A stretch of 35,667 bases of DNA from Verrucomicrobiaceae bacterium (GTDB lineage Bacteria > Verrucomicrobiota > Verrucomicrobiia > Opitutales > Intestinicryptomonadaceae). The notes under the pieces were generated by a model. It made no database searches, was not told the DNA's origin, and saw only the letters and a program-made list of their open reading frames with translations. The position numbers and the translations under genes are program-made. The stretch is from positions 1 to 35,667 of the forward strand of contig SUVO01000025.1 of NCBI GenBank assembly GCA_015061955.1, written 5' to 3'. Positions 7,764 to 17,401 of this stretch are shown here, piece by piece; the stretch's first letter is position 1; every line of letters begins with the position of its first letter.

Positions 7764-10700
7764 ATGAAAAAGCTATTCTTCTTTACCCTTATATTTATTC
7801 TATCTAATTTCTTATTAGCTATAAATAAAGCTCAGATTAGAACTACATACAAAAATGGTTCTACTTCTGTTCAAACTGTATCATTGTCGCAATCTCCCGA
7901 TGCTGGAGCTATGCGAGTTCACATTCCTGCATCTACCATTGCATCAAACGTAAGATATATCGATGTTGTTTTAGATACAGCAAGGGCTGTTAAAGGGGAA
8001 GATGGTTATTTTGTTTTAGGTGATAGCAGATTGGGAACTTTTAAATTAAACGATGGTAATTTATCTTGCAATAGAGTTGTTATGCCTATCATGGGTATGA
8101 AGACACCCAGAGAAACTTGGGTGGCTATCATAAAAGGGCTTAAGTACGAGTTTTCATTTATTGCAACTGCAAAGTACGGCATCTACGAAGTTTATCCACG
8201 TTTTAATATTGAAGAAATCAGACGCTCCCCATACGAAGATATTATTGTAGACTTCTACAAATTATCACAATCGGCAAATTATTGCGATATGGGGAAAGTG
8301 TATAGAAATTATCAGCTAAGTAGAGGCGAAGTTATTCCACTTAAAGAGCGTGTAAAAAATAATCCCCGACTAAAATACACAGCTGAATCGATGTTTGTTA
8401 GAATAAAAAATGGGGTAAAAGATAATTATCAACAAATAGAACATCAAACGCCCGAAAATGAACCTAAAATAAACGTCATGCACTCGTTTGATGATTTCAA
8501 ACGTATTATGACTCGCCTTAAAAACTTTGGTTTAGACAAAGTTGAAATGTGCTTTGTTGGATGGCATTCTGGTGGTTTTGATGGTCGATACCCCGATCTT
8601 GCTCCAGTTGAAGAGGCGTTTGGTGGCGAAGCTAAAATGCGTGAGGTCATTGAATTGGGTAAAAGTTATGGCTATCAGATGACTTGCCATGTAACGCATA
8701 CTGACCATTACACCATTGGAACTCGATTTGATTGGAACAATATTGCATTAGATTATAAAGGTGCGTATCAAAAGCATTCGATTCTTCCTGGTGGACGTGC
8801 GTACTATGCTTGTTTTCAAACTACGCATGAAAAAATATTTCCAGACGACTTTGAATTTTTAAAAAGTTTAGGGCTTAATGGTACATTACATATCGACGTA
8901 ACAAGTTGTATAACACCATATAGCTGTTTTCATAAAGATCATCCTTGCACAAGGCAAGATACTGCAGATTATATGAATAAAATCGCTGAAAAAGCCGAAG
9001 AACATTTTGCTGGTTTTAGTTCTGAAGGCCCTTGCGATCACGTTGCTAAAACACTTGACTACGCTCTCTATGTAACTGCATGGCCAAAATATGTGGGTGC
9101 AAGAGAAGATATGATTGATAAAATCATACCACTTTGGCAAAGTGTATATCATGGAATTATTCTAAGTAATCCGTATTACTGTACAATAGATTATCCATTT
9201 GAGCGACCAGAAACCGAGACAACACCATATTATGCTCTCAAAAACAAAACTGAACGTAGATTGAAATTTTTTGAGTTTGGTGGTCGTTTAACATTCTATT
9301 TTATAGATTACAAAAATCTATTACCAATTAGAGACGCATACAAAGAGTATCAACCTGTTAAGTATCTTCAGTATGAATTTATAGATGATCATAGAGAAGT
9401 CGCTAAAAATATCTTTACTACTGTTTATTCTGATGGCAGTGAAATTCTTACTAACTATACCGACAGCGATTTTGAGTATAAAGGCGAAATTGTAAAAGCT
9501 CAAGATTTTCGTTTGTATAAGGCAAATGAAGTATCTATTTCAATGCCCGATACATCGGTTTATGTAGGGGAAGAATTTGAAATAACCGCAGTTAGTTCTA
9601 AGTCAGATATAAAATGGAAATGGTTGAAAAATGGCGAGGTTGTAAAAGGGGCTAATTCTGCAACTTTAAAAATATCGCAATACGAAACAACAGCTACATA
9701 TGTGGCAATAGCTCAATCAATTGGAGAAACTCGTTCAAATGAAATTGTTGTAAATACAATTCAAAAACGTTTATATGTATCAAAAAACGGTAGCGATGAA
9801 AACGATGGATATTCGTGGAATAGGGCTTTTGCTTCTATCTCTAAAGCAGTAGAAATTGCTAATCTTAGTCCAAATAAAAAAGTTGAAATATGGATTTCTT
9901 CGGGAACATACATCGAAGGCGATACTCTCAACATAAAATCTCCTATTGAGATTGTTGGTGACTTTATCGGTACCGAGTCAGATAAGCAATTTAGAGATAA
10001 ATCAAACAAAACAATACTTTCTGGCAATAAATTATATAGAATTATAAATGTTGCATCGGGCGTAAATGAATTTTCGTGTAATGGCATTATTTTTAAAGAC
10101 TCTTTAGCTCAAGATAACGGTGGCGCTGTTTATTCGGAGGCACTAAGCAATGCGTTTTATAATTGTGGGTTTACTAATAATATTGCCATGAATGGAGGTG
10201 GTGCAATAGCCGTTGTAAATGCAAGTAAAAATAATTTGTTTAATTGCTCCTTCTCAGGTAATACGTCAAATACATATGGTGGTGCAATACATTTTAGTGG
10301 TGGCAATACTTCATTATCTAATTGTTCTTTCGTTGAAAATAAGGCGTTAAATGGTGGTGGTGGTGCTATCGATGTTGGCTCTAATGCTGTGTTAACTGTC
10401 AATAATTGTACAATTTATTCAAATACTACTAACACAAGTGGAGGCGCTATCGATTCGTGGGATTGCTCTGTTGAGGTATACAATAGTCTTTTATGTGGTA
10501 ATGTAGCTGGTGTTAAAAATAATGATATAAATGCCGAAGTAAAAGTTGAAAATGTTTACAAATCGGTTGTAAGCTCGGGGGCAAATGGTTCTGATATTCT
10601 GACAGACATTCCTCAATTGTATAAAATTACAGATGCTTTTGATTGTTTAAGTGTAATTCCAATACCTAATGAAAAATTTTGTATAGGTAAACAATACGAT

Positions 10701-13700
10701 ACTACTCCAACGTCTGATGCAAACGGAGTTCAACGAGATTTTCCATGTTATGTTGGGGCTTATCAGGCAATGGGTATATCAAATTCTGTGTTATTGCCTA
10801 CAAATACACAAACGTTTACATTATCGGTTAATGGATATACCGATTCATCGTATTCTTACAAATGGTATAAAAATGGAGTTTTGATAGACAATCAAACATC
10901 ATCTTCAATAACTTTAAATCAGACAGAAGAAAATGCCACATATGTTTGCGAAATATCCACACCATCGAAAAATATATCGCAGTCGTATAATGTAAATGTT
11001 AGTATTCCTACATGCGTGTATGTATCTGAACGATTTGGTAATGATGCGTTTGACGGGTTGTCAGCCAAAACACCAAAGAAAACTTTAAATACTGCTATTG
11101 ATATTATTGGAAGTAAATCTGCTATTATAAAAGTTGAAAGTGGTACATACGCACCGTCATCGACTATTTCATTAAAGGGAAATTTAAAAATTGAAGGTGG
11201 TTATGATTTCACAGTCGATACATCAAATCCTTCAAATTTTGGCGAAACTATTATTGATGGGAAAAATGAAATATCGTTATTTAATGCAAATAAAATTTCT
11301 GAATCGCTTGTTATTAGCAATATGATTTTTACGAATGCAACAACACAAGAAAGTGGTGCTGTAATAACAATAAATAATTCTTCACCTCATTTTATAAATT
11401 GTGTTTTTAAAAATAATTATGCTATATGGAATGGTGCGTGTGTTCAAATTTTAGGAAATTCATACTCTAAGTTTGAAAATTGTAGCTTTGAAAATAACGC
11501 AACTCAATGGAGTAGTGCGGCAGTTTATTTGTTGAATGCAAAAGGAAATGTGAATTTTACAAATTGTTCATTTATTGAAAATGTTGGCAAAGTTTCGTCT
11601 ACTATTCATTCAAACAATTCCACGTTCAATTGCGTGAATTGCACATTTGTAAACAATCATTTCAACACAAACTTAGATACAACTCCAACAAATGTAGATA
11701 CCATTGTATGCACAAAAGAATCGGTTGCAAGGATTTCAAATTGTACATTTGTAGGTAAGAATAATACATCAAGATACGCAATTTTTTGCGAACCTTCTGC
11801 TAATGCTTCGGTAGAAAATTCAATATTTTGGGATAGTAAAAATGTATCGACAGCAGTTTCTGGAGATGTATCTGTTTCAAATTCTGTTTCAGATAAACCT
11901 TATTCTGCTGGCGTTAATATAATAACATCAGATCCAAAATTATCGGAAAACATAGTAACTTTTGGTAGAGTTAAAGCCCTGTCGATAGCATCAGATGGTT
12001 CTGCTGCTTTTACGGGAGTAAATACATCAATTACTCCTACTGATGATATAAGAGGTTTGTCGCGTTCAAATCCATGTTGCATAGGAGCTGTGGAAATTCC
12101 TCGTGTAAATTTTGTTGAAGGCTTTAATAAAACATTAAAGAGTGGAGAATCGACAACATTCATAGCGTTATCTGAATCCACTAAAGCTGATTCATTCCAA
12201 TGGCAAAAACTCCAAAATAATAATTGGATAGATATAGTTGGTGCAAAATCAAATACATTTACAATTTTAAGTGCAACTACTGCCGATTCATCTGAGTATA
12301 GATGTAAAGTTGAAGTTGAAAATTGCGTATTGTATTCTGATGTATATAAATTGTCGGTATCAAAAGGTATTGAGGTAGAAATACCAACCGATTATATATC
12401 GGTAAAATACAACGAAACAGTTGTTTTGAACGCTTCGGCAAGTGGAAGTAATTTGTCTTATCAATGGCAATATTCTGCCGATTCTACGCAATGGGTTGAT
12501 ATAGCTGGAGCAACTAATGCTAATTATTCTTTTATTATAAAACCCAATACCAATAATACTGGATTTTATAGATGCAAAGTATTTAATTCAAACGAAGAAG
12601 CTTACTCTTTAAGCACCTATGTTTCGTTGTCTGAATTTAATGTAGTTGGCGATATAAAATCATCTGAATATATGATAGTTGGAAACTTGATTTTATCAGA
12701 TGGTAGTTCTTTGCATGTAGATGAAGATGTAATGGTAACTAAGATTTTATTTGATTCTACTAATGATGTTAACGCATCAATATCGATAGACGCTGGTAAA
12801 ACATTATATGTGCTTTCTAATTCAGAGAAGTATCTTTGGGGTGATAAGAATTATCGCAAAAATCAATCTAAAATACTGATAGATGGTGATGGAACTTTGA
12901 ATTTAAAAAATGGTGATATATGGTATGGAACCAATGCTGACATAAATACTGATATAAAAGTTACAGGAACTGGCGTTCAATTTCATTATTCAGATGTAAA
13001 AATTTCAAAATCATGGGTTGGTACTAGATTTTTAAATGGAGAAAAAAGTACAATAACAATAGCCGATGGTGCGTATGTCGATATAACTTCATCAAGCTAT
13101 TTTAACTTGTTTGCAACTACATCAACATTTTATTTGGGCGAAAATCCGGATAATAAAAAACCATTGGCTAAGCTGTTAATTGGGAAATCGGATAACTCTA
13201 ATGGTTCGTTTTATGTAGCTGGTAAATCGTATATAAATGGTTATTTGAGTGTAAAAGGACAAATGCTTGCAAATGTCGGTTCAAATAATGCTCAGTTTTG
13301 TACAATGTATGCTCCGTATATTTGTTTTTACGAGTTCGCACAAGTCGAGCAAATATGTAAAAATCCAAGTGTTCCTGTAATATTTTCAGAAGTAATCTCT
13401 AATGCAAAAGAAAACTCCTTGAAGTTTACATCTGATGTTTTCTTTAACGATGGAGTTGTGTATTTGAATTCTACAAATGCTTTTAATATTGGTAAAAGTA
13501 AATCTGGCATATTTAACTCGCAAGCAAATTCTACTTTCAAGATATGTAATTTTAATCAGTCTGGTGCAAAATCAGAGTCAGATGTATCGGGTGCATATTC
13601 TTCTTCTGAAGTCGATTTACATTTGAATGCAAAAAACGAAATAGGTGTTTTTGATTTTTATCCAAATTCAAAGTTAAATATTTATTTAAATAACAATACA

Positions 13701-16700
13701 TTGTCGGTTGGAAAGTTTAAGCTTATTGATGGAACTAATGGAAGTTTCGCAGTTGTATTTCACGATTATCAAAAGTCGCGTGTGCGAATTAAAGATATGA
13801 CTGCCGAAGAGATTTTGGCTCTTAATATTACAGATAAAAATGGCAATAAACTTACATTTGATTTGGTGCCTGTTGTAGAAAATCAAAATAAAGATTTTTG
13901 GTTAGATGGTATCATGTTATCAAAACAACCAAACGTTGTAAAAGTTCATGTGGGAAACTCTGTTAACTTCTTTGTTTCTGTATCAGGTGGAAGTAGTTGT
14001 GTCGAATTTAAATGGCAAGAGTCTATCGATGGTGGTAATACTTGGTCGGATATAGTTGGTGCAAGTTCTGCTTTATATTCAACACCAATAATAAAAAATT
14101 CAAAAGACGTAAAATTGTATAGATGCGTTGTTCGTGACGGCGATATGATAATACATTCAAATGCAACAACTGTTCAATTATCTAATGAAAGTTTGAAGAA
14201 AATATATGTGTCGCACAATGGCGATAATTCTGATGGTAAAACGTGGGCAAGTGCATTTACTAATTTACAAAGAGCTATCGAAATGTGTTCGGGAAGTCAG
14301 GCAGAAATCTGGGTAAAAGGTGGCACATATACTTTCACAAAAACTATCAAACTTAATACTGGCGTAAAAATCATTGGAGGTTTTAACGGCTCTGAAAATT
14401 CGTTGTCAGAACGTAAAGAAAATGCAGAAACTATTTTTGATGCTCAAAACAAATGTGGTATGATTGAAATACTGTCTGCTGTAAATAAGATAAGCGACAT
14501 CACATTTAAAAATTCGGGAACACAAGCTATTACAGGTAACGGAAATTCTATAGTTGAAAATTGTAAGTTTATAAATTGTAATGCAAGTGGTAATGGTGGC
14601 GCAATATGTTTAGACAATGATGGCGTTATCACTATTAGAAATTGTGAATTTATAAATTGCGCAACACAGTGGTCTGGTGGTGCTCTTTATGTGAAAAATG
14701 GTGCTATGAAAGTTGAAAATTGCTATTTTGAAGGCTGTAATTCTTTGTATGCTGGAGCATTGCATTCAAATAATTCTGCAGTAGAAATAATTAATAGTAC
14801 TTTTTATAAAAACTATTCAAATAGATCTGAAGAAATTTTGCATTTTGCAAATAGATCAACAGCTCAAATAAAATATTGTACAATGCAACAACATCCTGAT
14901 TATAACGGATGTGCTATTGAAATAGATGTATCGTATTGTAAAACTTATAACACTATAATGATAAACAACAACTACAGAAGTGTAGTGCAGTTGGCAAATT
15001 CATCAATATTTGAATCGTATAATTGTATTGTAGATTATAAGTTAGGGGACACAGATATTATTTCAACCGATGTAAAACTAAATACCCCTGATTATTATGG
15101 TGGGAATGTAAAAACAATTTCGGTTGAAGCTGGTAGTGTAGCCATTGAATCGGCTAAAGTTATTGAAGGTATCACAACCGATGCTCGTGGATATCTACGT
15201 TCTTCAACAACTCCAACAATAGGTGCTTATGAACATATATTACTACCATCTATAATAAATCAGCCAAAGTCATTTGAAGTATTGCGTGATTCGGATATAT
15301 CCTTGAGCGTATCGGCAAGTGGGGAAAATTTGACTTATCAATGGTATTTTAATGGAGTAGTCATAGAAGGTGCAACAGAAACAACATTGAATTTAACAAA
15401 TATCCAACTTAGCCAAGCAGGTTTGTATTACTGTGTTGTGTCAAATCAAGTTGGGAGCGTACAAAGTTCTGTTGCAGAAGTTGTAGTTCGTGAATCTATG
15501 TTGATAACATCACATCCACAAAACACTCAAAGCTACACGGGGTATTATACAACCTTATCCGTATCTGCAACGGGATATGATTTAAAATATCAGTGGCAGA
15601 AGCTTATAGATGGTAAGTGGGTTGATATTGTTGGTGCTACATCGTCAACATACAACATTAGCAATCTAAACGAATCAGATAGTGGTGAATATCGTTGTGT
15701 AGTGTCGAATGGTGGTGGATCGGTTGCATCAGAAACAAGCAAGCTAACTGTACTAAAGACATCAAAAATCAAGATTACACAGCAACCAGTTGCAATACCA
15801 ACAGCAGTTGATGATGATACCGAACTTTCAGTATCGGCAAGTGGTGGTGGTATATACTATCAGTGGCAAGTTAAGAATGGCAAGGTATGGGAAGATGTAA
15901 GTGGGGCAACATCATCAACGCTCGAGCTTGAAAACCTCCAAGCCAAAGACAACAACAAAGAATACAGATGTATTCTTAAAAATGATATTTCAACTGCAAC
16001 TTCAAAAACTGCAAAGCTTGTTGTAGTGTCTGAACCAACTTACACTATTGACACCAAAAAGCATGTTCCAGAGGTTGCGATAATAAAGGGCAAAAAGAAC
16101 AAAGCAACGTTTGCGATAAAGTCTACAAAGCCAAAGGGCGAAACAGGCACATACAAGTATCAATGGTACAAGAATGGCGAGCCTATCGCAAAGGCAACAA
16201 AGGCAACGTACACAACAGATGTCTTAACCGAAGCCGACTTCGAGCTAAATCCAGACGATAACATCTATTATTCAAAAGACGTGTATTATTGTGTAATCTC
16301 GGTAGATGTAAAAAAGCAAATCATTACTTCAAAGAAAACAGAAAACTTTAAAGTAATGAAGCTTGAGCCAGCCAAGATTTTGGTAAATCCAGTAGATGTT
16401 TTAGTTTCGGATAAAGAAGATGCAATCTTTACAGCAGAAGCTACAAAGACATCAGGAGTAAAGGCAGTGTATCAGTGGCAAGTTTGTGCGTTTGGTAGCG
16501 ATCCTGAAAATCCAAAGAGTTGGAAAAACTCATCAAAAGGTAAAACACTTACGATCAAGAAAGCAACAGTAAAGCTTTCGGGCAACTTGTATCGTTGTCA
16601 AGTCTACAACGACCTCAACAAAAAAGACCCCCATACTTCAACATACGCAAAGTTAGAAGTCAAGGGAACTCCAATAATCAAAACTCAGCCAAAGGCAATT

Positions 16701-17270
16701 ACAACCTATCAGGGCTTAGACTTAGAGTTAATGGCGCTTGTATCGGGTTACGACCTCACATATCAGTGGCAGGTAAGTGCCAATGGTAAAACCGATTGGG
16801 AAACCCTCTCTGACGACGACTTCTTGCTCTTGCTCGAGGATATAGAATCAACATTCTTCTATCGCTTTGTAGCCTACAACGATGAAAACGAAGTAGTGTC
16901 TTCAAAGTCTGCAAAAGTAACAGTTAAAGCAAAAGTAGAAGTGCAGGGCTTGGAAGTATTGCAAAACAAACTTCCAGTTGAAGTGAATAATTATTCTGCT
17001 AAGGTAGTTTCAACAGCTGATGTAGTCTTGAGCGTGTCGGCAATAGGCGATTCGCCAAAGTACGAATGGCAAGTTTCAGACAATGGCGCTAACTGGACAC
17101 CTATCAAGAGTGGAACAAAGAAAACATATACAATCAAGAAAACAAACTTGATTGCCGAAAATGGCAAAATGTTCCGTTGTAAAGTCTATAATGGCACTGG
17201 AAAAATTGGAACATCTACCTACGTCGGCACAGAAGATTTTTCCGACGCTATTATGATAATCTTGAAGTAA
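7764..17270 (+). CDS. Giant secreted protein: glycosidase-like barrel, three beta-helix modules, about twelve Ig-like domains
   Basis: A 3168-residue protein with an N-terminal signal peptide. Residues about 20-230 are beta-rich; about 230-500 look like a TIM-barrel glycosidase (GWHSGGFDGRYPDL, FGGEAKM), resembling DUF5696/GH101-type proteins. Three right-handed beta-helix modules begin with related motifs: YVSKNGSDENDGYSW (about 669), YVSERFGNDAFDG (about 1083) and YVSHNGDNSDGKTW (about 2145), with GGAI/NCSF-type rungs as in polymorphic outer-membrane-like repeats. Ig-like domains (YQWQ...DI.GA...YRC) lie between the modules and form a run of about seven at 2491-3168. Residues about 1626-2050 are beta-rich without a recognised family. 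No LPXTG motif or outer-membrane barrel ends the protein, so its surface retention is unexplained. The base composition of the last 1.5-2 kb is visibly richer in G and C than the middle. Likely an extracellular polysaccharide-active or adhesive protein; activity unproven. Confidence 0.8.
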   Translation: MKKLFFFTLIFILSNFLLAINKAQIRTTYKNGSTSVQTVSLSQSPDAGAMRVHIPASTIASNVRYIDVVLDTARAVKGEDGYFVLGDSRLGTFKLNDGNLSCNRVVMPIMGMKTPRETWVAIIKGLKYEFSFIATAKYGIYEVYPRFNIEEIRRSPYEDIIVDFYKLSQSANYCDMGKVYRNYQLSRGEVIPLKERVKNNPRLKYTAESMFVRIKNGVKDNYQQIEHQTPENEPKINVMHSFDDFKRIMTRLKNFGLDKVEMCFVGWHSGGFDGRYPDLAPVEEAFGGEAKMREVIELGKSYGYQMTCHVTHTDHYTIGTRFDWNNIALDYKGAYQKHSILPGGRAYYACFQTTHEKIFPDDFEFLKSLGLNGTLHIDVTSCITPYSCFHKDHPCTRQDTADYMNKIAEKAEEHFAGFSSEGPCDHVAKTLDYALYVTAWPKYVGAREDMIDKIIPLWQSVYHGIILSNPYYCTIDYPFERPETETTPYYALKNKTERRLKFFEFGGRLTFYFIDYKNLLPIRDAYKEYQPVKYLQYEFIDDHREVAKNIFTTVYSDGSEILTNYTDSDFEYKGEIVKAQDFRLYKANEVSISMPDTSVYVGEEFEITAVSSKSDIKWKWLKNGEVVKGANSATLKISQYETTATYVAIAQSIGETRSNEIVVNTIQKRLYVSKNGSDENDGYSWNRAFASISKAVEIANLSPNKKVEIWISSGTYIEGDTLNIKSPIEIVGDFIGTESDKQFRDKSNKTILSGNKLYRIINVASGVNEFSCNGIIFKDSLAQDNGGAVYSEALSNAFYNCGFTNNIAMNGGGAIAVVNASKNNLFNCSFSGNTSNTYGGAIHFSGGNTSLSNCSFVENKALNGGGGAIDVGSNAVLTVNNCTIYSNTTNTSGGAIDSWDCSVEVYNSLLCGNVAGVKNNDINAEVKVENVYKSVVSSGANGSDILTDIPQLYKITDAFDCLSVIPIPNEKFCIGKQYDTTPTSDANGVQRDFPCYVGAYQAMGISNSVLLPTNTQTFTLSVNGYTDSSYSYKWYKNGVLIDNQTSSSITLNQTEENATYVCEISTPSKNISQSYNVNVSIPTCVYVSERFGNDAFDGLSAKTPKKTLNTAIDIIGSKSAIIKVESGTYAPSSTISLKGNLKIEGGYDFTVDTSNPSNFGETIIDGKNEISLFNANKISESLVISNMIFTNATTQESGAVITINNSSPHFINCVFKNNYAIWNGACVQILGNSYSKFENCSFENNATQWSSAAVYLLNAKGNVNFTNCSFIENVGKVSSTIHSNNSTFNCVNCTFVNNHFNTNLDTTPTNVDTIVCTKESVARISNCTFVGKNNTSRYAIFCEPSANASVENSIFWDSKNVSTAVSGDVSVSNSVSDKPYSAGVNIITSDPKLSENIVTFGRVKALSIASDGSAAFTGVNTSITPTDDIRGLSRSNPCCIGAVEIPRVNFVEGFNKTLKSGESTTFIALSESTKADSFQWQKLQNNNWIDIVGAKSNTFTILSATTADSSEYRCKVEVENCVLYSDVYKLSVSKGIEVEIPTDYISVKYNETVVLNASASGSNLSYQWQYSADSTQWVDIAGATNANYSFIIKPNTNNTGFYRCKVFNSNEEAYSLSTYVSLSEFNVVGDIKSSEYMIVGNLILSDGSSLHVDEDVMVTKILFDSTNDVNASISIDAGKTLYVLSNSEKYLWGDKNYRKNQSKILIDGDGTLNLKNGDIWYGTNADINTDIKVTGTGVQFHYSDVKISKSWVGTRFLNGEKSTITIADGAYVDITSSSYFNLFATTSTFYLGENPDNKKPLAKLLIGKSDNSNGSFYVAGKSYINGYLSVKGQMLANVGSNNAQFCTMYAPYICFYEFAQVEQICKNPSVPVIFSEVISNAKENSLKFTSDVFFNDGVVYLNSTNAFNIGKSKSGIFNSQANSTFKICNFNQSGAKSESDVSGAYSSSEVDLHLNAKNEIGVFDFYPNSKLNIYLNNNTLSVGKFKLIDGTNGSFAVVFHDYQKSRVRIKDMTAEEILALNITDKNGNKLTFDLVPVVENQNKDFWLDGIMLSKQPNVVKVHVGNSVNFFVSVSGGSSCVEFKWQESIDGGNTWSDIVGASSALYSTPIIKNSKDVKLYRCVVRDGDMIIHSNATTVQLSNESLKKIYVSHNGDNSDGKTWASAFTNLQRAIEMCSGSQAEIWVKGGTYTFTKTIKLNTGVKIIGGFNGSENSLSERKENAETIFDAQNKCGMIEILSAVNKISDITFKNSGTQAITGNGNSIVENCKFINCNASGNGGAICLDNDGVITIRNCEFINCATQWSGGALYVKNGAMKVENCYFEGCNSLYAGALHSNNSAVEIINSTFYKNYSNRSEEILHFANRSTAQIKYCTMQQHPDYNGCAIEIDVSYCKTYNTIMINNNYRSVVQLANSSIFESYNCIVDYKLGDTDIISTDVKLNTPDYYGGNVKTISVEAGSVAIESAKVIEGITTDARGYLRSSTTPTIGAYEHILLPSIINQPKSFEVLRDSDISLSVSASGENLTYQWYFNGVVIEGATETTLNLTNIQLSQAGLYYCVVSNQVGSVQSSVAEVVVRESMLITSHPQNTQSYTGYYTTLSVSATGYDLKYQWQKLIDGKWVDIVGATSSTYNISNLNESDSGEYRCVVSNGGGSVASETSKLTVLKTSKIKITQQPVAIPTAVDDDTELSVSASGGGIYYQWQVKNGKVWEDVSGATSSTLELENLQAKDNNKEYRCILKNDISTATSKTAKLVVVSEPTYTIDTKKHVPEVAIIKGKKNKATFAIKSTKPKGETGTYKYQWYKNGEPIAKATKATYTTDVLTEADFELNPDDNIYYSKDVYYCVISVDVKKQIITSKKTENFKVMKLEPAKILVNPVDVLVSDKEDAIFTAEATKTSGVKAVYQWQVCAFGSDPENPKSWKNSSKGKTLTIKKATVKLSGNLYRCQVYNDLNKKDPHTSTYAKLEVKGTPIIKTQPKAITTYQGLDLELMALVSGYDLTYQWQVSANGKTDWETLSDDDFLLLLEDIESTFFYRFVAYNDENEVVSSKSAKVTVKAKVEVQGLEVLQNKLPVEVNNYSAKVVSTADVVLSVSAIGDSPKYEWQVSDNGANWTPIKSGTKKTYTIKKTNLIAENGKMFRCKVYNGTGKIGTSTYVGTEDFSDAIMIILK

Positions 17271-17297
17271 CTGAACGCAAAAATAACAATCTCATTC

Positions 17298-17345
17298 GTT
17301 ACAAAGACCCTCAAAACTTGAGAAAATGTGATTATTCTCTTTGTA
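17298..17345. repeat. Inverted repeat between giant gene and recombinase
   Basis: TTACAAAGA (17298-17306) and TCTTTGTAA (17337-17345) are perfect 9-bp arms around 30 bases, which themselves contain CTCAA-AAC-TTGAG. There is no T tract directly after either arm, so it is not a standard terminator. It lies between the convergent ends of the giant gene and the recombinase gene, in a 131-base gap. A bidirectional transcription stop or a recombinase-related site are both possible. The rest of the gap, including an AT-only hairpin at 17377-17390, is unremarkable. Confidence 0.45.
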
Positions 17346-17401
17346 AGATCGGGGTAGTTTGGTATCGCTTTTAAAATAAAAATAGATTTTTGGATTGTTT
17401 T

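Noticed and set aside
10060..10480. Tandem DNA repeats or CRISPR-like array from recurring GGTGGTGCAAT-type words
   Set aside because: These are codons for repeated beta-helix rungs, unevenly spaced and in frame; no repeat-spacer structure is present.
7764..17270. Autotransporter (type V secretion) assignment for the giant protein
   Set aside because: The beta-helices suggest it, but the C-terminus is Ig-like domains with no outer-membrane barrel.
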